A stretch of 64,000 nt of DNA, taken from the NCBI GenBank assembly GCA_016717225.1, contig JADKGB010000037.1:1-64000 (forward strand), in the 5' to 3' direction. Origin of the DNA: Flavobacteriales bacterium. Its GTDB lineage: Bacteria > Bacteroidota > Bacteroidia > Flavobacteriales_F > PHOS-HE28. A program made the translations under genes and the position numbers. The notes below the pieces were generated by a model. The model did not search any database. It worked only from the letters and a program-made list of their open reading frames with translations, and was not told where the DNA came from. Positions 53,105 through 60,922 of this stretch are shown here, piece after piece. The first letter of the stretch is position 1. The number at the start of each line of letters is the position of its first letter.

Positions 53105-54031
53105 TTACTCCTCCACCAGCTCGATATCGAAGTCCACCAGGTCGATGAACTGCTGCACGCGTTGATCGATGTCTTCGCGGCTGATCTCGAGCAACCGCTG
53201 AATACCGAACTGCTCACAGCAGAACGAAGCGAGCGCTGATCCAATGATGATAGCCCGCTTCAGGTTTTCGAAACTGTGGTCCTTGGTATGTGCCAAGTAG
53301 CCGATAAAGCCACCAGCGAAGGTGTCGCCGGCGCCGGTGGGATCGACAATGTTCTCAAGTGGCAACGCTGGCGCGAAGAACACACGGTCTTCACTGAAGA
53401 GCAGCGCTCCATGCTCCCCCTTTTTCACAACCAGATACTTGGGGCCCATGGCCAGGATCTTGTTCGCGGCCTTCACCAAACTGTGCTCCCCGCTCAATTG
53501 GCGAGCTTCAGCGTCATTGATCGTTAGGATATCCACGCGAGCGATCACCTTCTTCAGCTCGTCCATCGCACTATCCATCCAGTAGTTCATGGTATCCATC
53601 ACAACCATGGCCGGGTCCTTCACTTGGTCGAGCACTTTGGCTTGCACTTTCGGATCGAGATTGCCGAGCATCACATACTTCGCTTCGCAGTAATCCGGAG
53701 AAAGTTTGGGGTCCAGATCGAGCAACACGTTCAACCGCGTTTCCAGTGTATCGCGCGTATTCATGTCGTAGTGGTAACGGCCTGCCCAGAAGAAGCTCTC
53801 CTTCCCTTTCAAGATCTCCAAACCGGAAAGGTCGATACCCCGTTGCTTCATTACGCTCATGATCTCCAAGGGGAAATCATCGCCCACAACACTCACCAAG
53901 CCAAGCTTGTCCAAGAAGAACGAAGCGGCCAGCGAAATGTATGTGGCAGCACCCCCAACGACTTTGTCGGCCTTGCCAAATGGGGTTTCAATACGATCGA
54001 AAGCGACAGTGCCTACGGTAACGAGTTGCAT
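53105..54031 (-). CDS. PfkB family sugar/nucleoside kinase
   Basis: 308 residues. The C-terminal signature is NIVDPTGAGDTFAGGFIGYL, with the catalytic Asp in GAGD; GGAATYISLAASFF is in the N-terminal substrate lobe. The Bacteroidota members of this branch are annotated as sugar or adenosine kinases; the substrate is not determined. ATG 54031 is chosen because the longer frame runs into the tRNA-Asn gene. Confidence 0.87.
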   Translation of the reverse strand: MQLVTVGTVAFDRIETPFGKADKVVGGAATYISLAASFFLDKLGLVSVVGDDFPLEIMSVMKQRGIDLSGLEILKGKESFFWAGRYHYDMNTRDTLETRLNVLLDLDPKLSPDYCEAKYVMLGNLDPKVQAKVLDQVKDPAMVVMDTMNYWMDSAMDELKKVIARVDILTINDAEARQLSGEHSLVKAANKILAMGPKYLVVKKGEHGALLFSEDRVFFAPALPLENIVDPTGAGDTFAGGFIGYLAHTKDHSFENLKRAIIIGSALASFCCEQFGIQRLLEISREDIDQRVQQFIDLVDFDIELVEE

Positions 54032-54162
54032 GGTGTGGTGTGGGTTGAACGCGGAGGCGCAGTATGGTGCAAAGGTTAGAGGTTTTGGAATGTCGCCGGT
54101 TTCTTCGGGCTGCATGCCTCTGCGGTAGTAAAACAAAGAAGGCCGCGTTAGCGGCCCACTTG

Positions 54163-54236
54163 CTCCCCGGGCTGGACTTGAACCAGCGACCCCATGATTA
54201 ACAGTCATGTGCTCTAACCAGCTGAGCTACCAGGGA
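54163..54236 (-). tRNA. tRNA-Asn (anticodon GTT)
   Basis: 74 nt with an acceptor stem TCCCTGG/CCGGGGA (one G-U pair), a D-arm TAGCTCAGCTGGTTAGAGC, an anticodon arm CATGACTGTTAATCATG and a T-arm GCTGGTTCAAGTCCAGC. No encoded CCA. Reads AAC and AAU. Confidence 0.95.
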
Positions 54237-54324
54237 AGGTACCCTTGTTCTAAGGGACGGCAAATGTAGAAGTATGGCCGATCGCAGCAACGCCCAAGTC
54301 TTTCTTCTCCTGAAATCGGCCCAG

Positions 54325-56658
54325 TTACTGGGGTCCCACAGCCGGTCCGCCACCCGCAACTGGTGCGGAAGGACCATCCAAAGCATCAAAAACGAACTTG
54401 TAGCCCGGTTTCCCGATCATGCCCTTGGTTTCCTCGGCGGTACCAGGGCGAAGCACAAAACGTTCGGCAGGAAGCTTCAGGTCGGTCAAAATTGTTCTCA
54501 TCGCAAGCTGGCGTTGTTCCTCCAATGCTTTAGCGCGTTGCGTCACCACATCAGAACCAATCATGGAAATGCACCGGCTCCTTTCTGCTTGGCCCATAGT
54601 TGCTGGAGATCGCGCGTTCAGGTAGTGCACAAAGGCCGTATCGCGTGTGCTGAAGCCGATGATGCGAGCACTGTCTTCAGCACTCAACGCAGCGTTAAGC
54701 TGCAGGAATTCCTTCTTCACTTCGAAGGCCGCCAGTTCTTCGCTCTCTTCTTTCGGATCAACCAATGGAACAAGCGCAACCATCAGGTCCGGCTTGGCTT
54801 CGAGGCCTTTTGCCAATAGCTCCAGGGCCTTTCGCTGGTCCTTCTTCAAGCTGGTCTGGAGCAGGTCGAACCTCACACTTTCAAGGTCCGCATCTTCACC
54901 ACCACCAAATGCACGCGCCAACAACCGGCCAGGCGCTGAAACGGCCTTGAGTAGCAGGTTTTTGAGCACCTGCCAGATAATGGGCCAGGGTTTGAATTTC
55001 GGATCGTTGATGTCGCCTTCGACCGGAACATCGAGGTCGATATTTCCTTTCACGTCCTTCAAAAGCCCAACAGCCAACCGCAATGGCAGCACGAAAATGT
55101 CGGGGTCGTGCGCATCTGTCTTCTTGCCCACCCTCATCTGCTGCACTTGGATGTGATTGGTACTGTTGATCTTCCCGCCGTGGATCCCGGTTGTCCCGGT
55201 GTAGCTCATGGTGCCGCCCTCCAGCGGGAATGCGCTATACCACCGACCGTAGGCATCAAGATCGGCGAGAACGAGTTCATCCACTTGCATAGTGGCATCA
55301 ACGTTCTTGAAATCCATGGGGTCGAATTTGAACGAGCTGGTCAAGCGGCCTTTGCCGTTCAGCAACGCTGATGCATCGAAATCCACGCTTCCACTTTCGG
55401 AGTTCATCCGCGTGCTGCGAACTGCCATTTCGCTCAGCGTGTATCGGAACGGGCGCTCAGGAGTGAAGTCCTCGAATTCCAATTCGCAGTTCGTGAAAGC
55501 CAGACTATCAGCATTGTACTCGTTGGCCACCAGGTCCTGCCCTAGAATGCGGATGTAATCGGCGAGCATCACGAACACATTATCGCTACTGGCTACAAGC
55601 GTTACGGAGGAGTCGCCAGCCGTGGCGGTGCTGTCGAGCTTAAGAACCTTGCTCCAGGTCTGGCTGCCATCGGGCCACATCTGGAAGCGTGTGTAAAGAC
55701 CATCTACCAGAATAGAGCGCAGATCGAAGTTGTCGCTCTTCGCATCCAATGTGTCCAACCGCACGCTGGCCATCTTCAACCCAATAAGTCGCTCTCCTTG
55801 ACCATCTGTAATGTCCACATCGTTCAATCCCAGTTTGGCTCGCACAGCAAGTGCATTGTCGGCGGCCCAACTATCACGCAGATGCAGGTCCAGGTCCACT
55901 TGGCCCTTCAGCCCGGTTGTGTGCATGAAGTCCTGCAGGTAGGGCAATAGTTGTGGAAGACCGAACTGGTTCAGCTTGGCATCTATCACGTACAGCGAGC
56001 GGTCGGTATCGATCATGAAACCACCATCCACTTGGCCACCTTTTTCGAGTGTGAAGCCCAAGAGAAAATCCATTCGCGCCTGCTCAGTGGTGATCTGGTT
56101 GCACGAAACGCGCAGGCCGCTGAGTCGTGCGGGATCCTTCAGCAGATCAGCAGCATATTCGATGCGGCCATCGGTAAGCAGAATATCCTCCATGCTGAAG
56201 AACACGGGAATTGTATCGGTGGGGTCTGGCTTCGCCTCCTTCTTTCCTCCCAATTCCAACAGATCACTGAAGTTGAAGCGGTCACCACGCTGGGAAACAT
56301 GCGCGTATGGCGAATCGATCCGCAGTTCCCGAAAGCGCCAGGCGTTCTCTCTCCATGCGCTCCAGAGGTTGGCCTTCACTTCGATCCTCTTCCAGCTTAC
56401 GAAGACCTGTTCGCTCTTGGGTTCGAAACAGGTTACGCCGTTCACCGAGTACGTGAAGGTGAAGGGATTCAACACGATACTGCCGATGGTGACTTTCCGG
56501 TCGATCCACTCAACGCTGTGCTTTTCGATGTACTGTTTCAACAGGAAAGGCAGGAAATAAGCGATCACCGGCAACAACAGCAGAACTGCGATAAACAACC
56601 AGAGCAGCCGTTTGCGCCATTTCCCCTTGCGTGTATCCTCTTTTTGCGGATTTTCCAT
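54325..56658 (-). CDS. DUF748/AsmA-like envelope protein
   Basis: 777 residues. One N-terminal transmembrane helix (about 18-38, LLWLFIAVLLLLPVIAYFL) and a long beta-rich periplasmic part. ANLWSAWRENAWRFRELRID and SPYAHVSQRGDRFNFSDLLE match DUF748, an AsmA-related family; related proteins form bridges that move phospholipids between the membranes. VEGDINDPKFKPWPIIWQVL and the KAVSAPGRLLARAFGGGED stretch are typical of the C-terminal half. ATG 56658 is chosen over 56694 because the upstream residues are not conserved. Confidence 0.87.
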   Translation of the reverse strand: MENPQKEDTRKGKWRKRLLWLFIAVLLLLPVIAYFLPFLLKQYIEKHSVEWIDRKVTIGSIVLNPFTFTYSVNGVTCFEPKSEQVFVSWKRIEVKANLWSAWRENAWRFRELRIDSPYAHVSQRGDRFNFSDLLELGGKKEAKPDPTDTIPVFFSMEDILLTDGRIEYAADLLKDPARLSGLRVSCNQITTEQARMDFLLGFTLEKGGQVDGGFMIDTDRSLYVIDAKLNQFGLPQLLPYLQDFMHTTGLKGQVDLDLHLRDSWAADNALAVRAKLGLNDVDITDGQGERLIGLKMASVRLDTLDAKSDNFDLRSILVDGLYTRFQMWPDGSQTWSKVLKLDSTATAGDSSVTLVASSDNVFVMLADYIRILGQDLVANEYNADSLAFTNCELEFEDFTPERPFRYTLSEMAVRSTRMNSESGSVDFDASALLNGKGRLTSSFKFDPMDFKNVDATMQVDELVLADLDAYGRWYSAFPLEGGTMSYTGTTGIHGGKINSTNHIQVQQMRVGKKTDAHDPDIFVLPLRLAVGLLKDVKGNIDLDVPVEGDINDPKFKPWPIIWQVLKNLLLKAVSAPGRLLARAFGGGEDADLESVRFDLLQTSLKKDQRKALELLAKGLEAKPDLMVALVPLVDPKEESEELAAFEVKKEFLQLNAALSAEDSARIIGFSTRDTAFVHYLNARSPATMGQAERSRCISMIGSDVVTQRAKALEEQRQLAMRTILTDLKLPAERFVLRPGTAEETKGMIGKPGYKFVFDALDGPSAPVAGGGPAVGPQ

Positions 56659-56742
56659 GCGGAGCAAAGGTGTTGGTGAACGGGTATAAAACAAGAAACG
56701 GCCCCATGCTCTGGGACCGTTCCATGATGTCGCGGATCTCGC

Positions 56743-57108
56743 TTACGCGGCTGCCTTCATCTCATTGGACTCGGGCTTGGGGCCCATCACACGGAAGCCG
56801 TTGAGCACGATCTCGGTCACATAGCGCTTGATCCCGTCTTTGCTTTCATAGCTGCGATGCACCAACCGACCCTCCAACGCAACAGGTGAGCCTTTGCGAA
56901 GCATGCGCTGCACTTGTTCAGCTGTGCTGCCCCAAGCAACAACCGTGTGCCACTGGGTGTCTGTTACCTTCTCCCCATCACTGTTGGTGTAACTCTCGTT
57001 CGTGGCCACCGAGATGCGGGCAACTTTTCGGCCTTTGGCGATCTCTCGTACTTCAGGGTCGAAGCCCAGATTGCCTATGAGACGCACGGTGTTGTTGATC
57101 TTGTTCAT
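56743..57108 (-). CDS. ssb: Single-stranded DNA-binding protein (paralogue 1)
   Basis: 121 residues. One OB fold: NNTVRLIGNLGFDPEVREI at the start, ARISVATNESYTNSDGEK, TQWHTVVAWGSTAEQVQRML and VALEGRLVHRSYESKDGIK. The C-terminus is short (SNEMKAAA), without the acidic DDxIPF tail that recruits repair proteins. The paralogue at 63187 is similarly tailless. A 74-bp upstream element with three 10-bp repeats is shared by both genes. Confidence 0.95.
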   Translation of the reverse strand: MNKINNTVRLIGNLGFDPEVREIAKGRKVARISVATNESYTNSDGEKVTDTQWHTVVAWGSTAEQVQRMLRKGSPVALEGRLVHRSYESKDGIKRYVTEIVLNGFRVMGPKPESNEMKAAA

Positions 57109-57478
57109 GTTCGTTAGGTATTAGGGTGTTGGTTTTTTGTTTCGGAACCGGCGTTGGTGTCGAATTCCGTTGCAAACCTTCACCCTCTCCATTCCGAGAT
57201 CCGGCCAGTACGCGGTTACAGGCGATTACAATCGTTTACAGGACGACTGTTTGCGCGCCGACGCATCCCCGAATAGCCACATAATTAGTTGTTTATCAGC
57301 ACCCTAACACGTCGAAACTCGGTTCTATCCGGAACATTTCCTGAGAGGTAGCTCTCGCTTACGATTACTCGTTGGCGGTACGGAAAAGGTCGAGTTTCAC
57401 TCGGCACATTTGCCAAACACCCAGTATCTTGATGCCGGACAATGGTTTCAAGCAGCGTTTGTGCATTGGCGCAACGTC
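57109..57478. other. Divergent intergenic region (ssb / sigma factor)
   Basis: 370 bases without a gene. It contains the ssb cis-element at 57167-57240. No clear TTG/TAnnTTTG pair is seen for the sigma gene, and no hairpin terminator. An open frame from 57410 may extend the sigma protein by 23 residues, but it is not conserved in style. Confidence 0.6.
57167..57240 (-). promoter_or_regulatory. ssb upstream element with three 10-bp repeats (copy 1)
   Basis: On the plus strand: CCGTTGCAAAC (57167-57177), a 27-base spacer, CCAGTA (57205-57210), and three exactly adjacent 10-mers CGCGGTTACA, GGCGATTACA, ATCGTTTACA (57211-57240). In the ssb sense direction the repeats come first (consensus TGTAAnCGnn) and GTTTGCAACGG last, about 60 bases before the start codon; the latter may contain the -7 box (AAGGTTTG). 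The same layout lies upstream of the second ssb. Confidence 0.7.
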
Positions 57479-58069
57479 ATGTGGCCGGAAAGGACCCCAA
57501 ACAAATTGCGTGAGCTGACCGAACGCGAGCTGGTTGAAGGATGCCAGCGTGAGGACCGTCGCTGTCAGGAACTCCTGTATGCGCGGTTTGCGCGGCGCAT
57601 GTATGCCGTGTGTTTGCGCTATGCCCGGCACCAGCTCGAAGCGGAAGACCTTGCACAAGAGGGCTTCATCCGCGTGTTCGACAAGTTGCACGGCTTCCGC
57701 ATGGAAGGTTCGTTGGAGGGCTGGATCCGCCGCATTATGGTACACACCTGCATAAACCAATACCGCAAAAAGGCGTTCCAGAACGAAAGTTTTGGTTTGG
57801 AGCATGTGCCCGAACAGCCCGTGGACCCAACAGCCGTAGAAAGTTTGGGGCAAGCTGAACTAATGGCCTTGGTGCAAGCCCTGCCCGATGGCTACCGCAT
57901 GGTATTCAACATGTTCGCCATTGAAGGATACGACCACGCCGAAATAGCCGAACTCATCGGTTGCGGAGAAAGTACAAGTAGAAGTCAGTTAGCAAAAGCG
58001 CGGCGCATGCTGCAAGACAAGATCACGAAACAAGCCGATCCGAAACATGAGCGGAAAGCATCCTATTGA
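57479..58069 (+). CDS. ECF-type RNA polymerase sigma factor
   Basis: 196 residues. Region 2 spans ELVEGCQREDRRCQELLYAR to EAEDLAQEGFIRVFDKLHGF, with GWIRRIMVHTCINQYR as region 2.4, and region 4 has LPDGYRMVFNMFAIEGYDHA and AELIGCGESTSRSQLAKARR. This is the Bacteroidota ECF group whose gene is followed by a membrane protein with an N-terminal anti-sigma-like motif. ATG 57479 (MWPERTPNKLRELTERELVE) is preferred to the start at 57410. It overlaps the next gene by 23 bases. Confidence 0.92.
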   Translation: MWPERTPNKLRELTERELVEGCQREDRRCQELLYARFARRMYAVCLRYARHQLEAEDLAQEGFIRVFDKLHGFRMEGSLEGWIRRIMVHTCINQYRKKAFQNESFGLEHVPEQPVDPTAVESLGQAELMALVQALPDGYRMVFNMFAIEGYDHAEIAELIGCGESTSRSQLAKARRMLQDKITKQADPKHERKASY

Positions 58070-59702
58070 CGATCTCTTCGCTCGCGCACTCCGCGATGCC
58101 GAAGTAACCCCGCCGCCACCCGTGTGGGAGGGCATTGCGCGCGAACGAGCCAGCAGAAGCACCTTGCCACAACTGCTACGCCGCAACTGGGGACTAAGCG
58201 CCATGCTCTTGTTCTTCGTGGGTGCGTCGGGCTTTTTGGCCTTTTATGCGAATACCTCGAACAATGAAGGCAAATTGGCCCAGCAAGAGGAATTGACAAG
58301 GCCCGGATCACCGCAGAAACAAGTAGTGGGCGCTTCGCATGCACAGGCAATTTCCATTGATGCAGCGAGCGAAACATCGGATCGATCGATCGCGATGGGC
58401 GCCAGTGCCAATGTGACCACAACTCCGGCTTTCACAACAGATTCCAATGTTGAGAAGGCGAATACGGCAGTGCCAGTGAGTACGCAGACCGTAAACGCCA
58501 AGACATCGATCCCGGTGGCCGCGAAGAACGACCGAGCCGAACCCGGCAAGGCCATCATAACCTCGAAAAAAGCGCGCAGCAACAACACGTCGCATCCGCA
58601 CGCATCTGGTGAAAAGACCGATGCGCACGAAGACACAAAAGTGGTCGTCGCCATGGAGAACAACCCAGCGAAAGCACTCGTACCGAACGATCCACTGAAA
58701 GATCACTCAACCCACGACGTTCCAATCAACGAAGAAGGCAACCCGACAGGAAGCAGCTCTATGGGGCCGACACCACAAAAGGGTCGATCGGTGCCGAACG
58801 AGTCACTAGAGGATCTGATCGTTCGCACATCGCCACTTCCGTTGCTCGAAGCGAAACAACCCAGCCCAATACTACCGGGAAAGACGATAGACCCATACGT
58901 AATGGCAAAAGGAAATTGGTGGATCGGCGCGCAAGTTGAATGGGCCGCATTGAATAGCAGTTGGTCCGGAGCAGGTGCGGAAGTGGACGCCATGAACGCC
59001 GGCGAAACATGGCGCGATCGCAAAGGATTAAGCGTTGTAGTTGGTCGTGAGTGGCAGAGTGGAGTGAGCATCGGTTTGGGTGTGGGCATCTCGCAACAAC
59101 GCTCGCGCTTCCTGCATCGAACAGTGGAAGCTGGCACCACAGAGACCGTGATCGACACCGCATGGACGGCTACGCCTTCAGGTCCTCAAACATCTTTCAC
59201 GTGGGATATCGTGGAAACACAGATCACAGAGCCAGGCACGGAGCAATTGTACAACTCCACGAACGTATACACTCAACTGCGAATTGCCCCGGAGATCAGC
59301 TACCGGTTGGTTGAGCGGCGCCGACTTTCGATACAGGTGCGCCTTTCCCCGATGATCAACGTCACCCTTTCGCGCAGCGGAAATGCCTTGGCCCCAATGG
59401 TCAGCCAAGAACCATTGGACAGTTCAGCAACGTCGTTGACGGTAGTGTCCTTGGGCGACGCTTCATTGAACGAGCGCTTCCCACTATCCTTGGCGCTATC
59501 TGGTGGTCTGGATCTGCGCTATCAACTATGCGATCGGTTCTCGATCGGGTTGCTACCGAATTTTGTCTATGGCATTCCGCGTGAAGTTGGACGCACGCCA
59601 AGGCTCAATAGCGTTGAACTGGGGGGGGCGCTCCGCTTGCGTTACGACATTCGCCACAAAGAGTGCAAGGCAAAACAACCGATCGTGCCCATATTACAAT
59701 GA
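58047..59702 (+). CDS. Predicted trans-envelope anti-sigma/beta-barrel protein
   Basis: 551 residues. The N-terminal cytoplasmic part has the motif IDDLFARALRDAEVTPPPPVW (residues 7-27), found in many proteins encoded directly after Bacteroidota ECF sigma factors. One transmembrane helix follows (about 49-68, GLSAMLLFFVGASGFLAFY). A disordered Ala/Thr/Lys-rich linker of about 200 residues leads to a C-terminal domain (about 285-551) of alternating polar and hydrophobic strands (WWIGAQVEWAALNSSW, GVSIGLGVGISQQ, LRIAPEISYRLVERRRLSI, LRLRYDI) that looks like an eight-to-ten-stranded outer-membrane barrel. The start ATG lies within the sigma gene. The stop overlaps the next gene. Confidence 0.78.
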   Translation: MSGKHPIDDLFARALRDAEVTPPPPVWEGIARERASRSTLPQLLRRNWGLSAMLLFFVGASGFLAFYANTSNNEGKLAQQEELTRPGSPQKQVVGASHAQAISIDAASETSDRSIAMGASANVTTTPAFTTDSNVEKANTAVPVSTQTVNAKTSIPVAAKNDRAEPGKAIITSKKARSNNTSHPHASGEKTDAHEDTKVVVAMENNPAKALVPNDPLKDHSTHDVPINEEGNPTGSSSMGPTPQKGRSVPNESLEDLIVRTSPLPLLEAKQPSPILPGKTIDPYVMAKGNWWIGAQVEWAALNSSWSGAGAEVDAMNAGETWRDRKGLSVVVGREWQSGVSIGLGVGISQQRSRFLHRTVEAGTTETVIDTAWTATPSGPQTSFTWDIVETQITEPGTEQLYNSTNVYTQLRIAPEISYRLVERRRLSIQVRLSPMINVTLSRSGNALAPMVSQEPLDSSATSLTVVSLGDASLNERFPLSLALSGGLDLRYQLCDRFSIGLLPNFVYGIPREVGRTPRLNSVELGGALRLRYDIRHKECKAKQPIVPILQ

Positions 59703-60850
59703 TGCACATGAGACCTCTTTCTGCATTGGCCGCAGCCGCACTTTTTCCGGTGCTAGTGAGCGCGCAATGTCCGGGTGTTCTGCCGACTTTTCGGTGGCAG
59801 AATATAGGTGACACCACCATTCAATTTATTGACGAGACCGCTTTGGATGGCACCCAGGTCGAATTCCAAGAGTGGGTTCTGGGCGACGGGACACCGGTCG
59901 TTTCAGGCCCTCTCGTCAACCACTCGTTCTATAATGCCGGTGTGGATACCGTGCAACTCACGGTGTATTCGAATTCTTGTCCTTTCACGACAAAGGCAAT
60001 TGTCGCGCATGGTGGGCATGCCGAGATCTGCAACTCGTCGATCTCGAGCGATTACGCGTACCAGCAGATCTCCAACAACCAGATCGCATTCACTGACCAG
60101 AGCGATACGGCTGGTATGAACGTGGTGAATTTCTGGGCGTTCGGCGATGGGGCCATTGACCTCAGTGAATCTCCTACCCACTTCTATGTGCCCCCCGGAG
60201 CATATGATGCCACGCACTCCATCGTCACCTTGGACCCCGAATTTCAAACAGCTTGCACAGCGGGACGTGCGCGCAAACTGCTGGTCGATGGCAATTCGAG
60301 TACTTGCGATACATCTCTGTTCCTGAACTTGGCATTGGACCAGAACGGCCAAAACGTGGTGATCTCCGCAGAAGCGCTGTCACTGAATGCCGACCTTTCC
60401 GTTACCGAAATAAATTGGGACTACGGTGACGGCACTTCAACCTTGCTTGGTCCTCCGAGCACTGAGCATTACTACCCGCAAGGAGGTCATTTTCAGATCT
60501 GCGCGTCAGTGGTGGCCTTCTACACATCCACTTCGCAATACTGCACGGCTCGCGTTTGCCAGAGTATTCAAATTCCTACGATCCTCGCCGCGGTAGAAGA
60601 AGAGGGAGAAGCTGCGACCATCATTGCAGCACCTGTTCCTTTCACAGAGCAATTATCAATTTCCGGCATCGGTTTGCAACGCAACATGCAGTGGGAGCTT
60701 GTTGACCTTGCCGGTCGCGTTCTATTGAACGGATCTGTTACGAAAGAGGGTAAGGAGGACATCTATGCAGGAGCCATTCCTTCGGGACTATATACAATAA
60801 GGCTTTACTGCACCAATAAGGCTCTCGCCTTGCGGGTCCTGAAGCAATAG
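59699..60850 (+). CDS. PKD-repeat T9SS-exported protein (three PKD-like domains)
   Basis: 383 residues. The signal peptide is PLSALAAAALFPVLVSAQ. Three PKD-like domains have WVLGDGTP, FWAFGDGAI and WDYGDGTSTLLGPP. The last about 75 residues (APVPFTEQLSISGIGLQRNM ... PSGLYTIRLYCTNKALALRV) form a T9SS type A sorting domain. ATG 59699 overlaps the stop of the barrel gene (ATGA); ATG 59702 and 59708 are alternatives. Co-translated with the sigma operon. Confidence 0.85.
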   Translation: MMHMRPLSALAAAALFPVLVSAQCPGVLPTFRWQNIGDTTIQFIDETALDGTQVEFQEWVLGDGTPVVSGPLVNHSFYNAGVDTVQLTVYSNSCPFTTKAIVAHGGHAEICNSSISSDYAYQQISNNQIAFTDQSDTAGMNVVNFWAFGDGAIDLSESPTHFYVPPGAYDATHSIVTLDPEFQTACTAGRARKLLVDGNSSTCDTSLFLNLALDQNGQNVVISAEALSLNADLSVTEINWDYGDGTSTLLGPPSTEHYYPQGGHFQICASVVAFYTSTSQYCTARVCQSIQIPTILAAVEEEGEAATIIAAPVPFTEQLSISGIGLQRNMQWELVDLAGRVLLNGSVTKEGKEDIYAGAIPSGLYTIRLYCTNKALALRVLKQ

Positions 60851-60922
60851 GCAACTAACGGTCGGCGGTTTTTCGTCTTTGGTGCGGAAGAGGTTCGTCC
60901 TCTCGACACCCTCTTGGATCCC

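Noticed and set aside
57211..57240. Three short direct repeats considered as a CRISPR or replication iteron array
   Set aside because: Units are 10 bp with no spacers, only three copies, no cas or rep gene nearby; an operator is the better reading.
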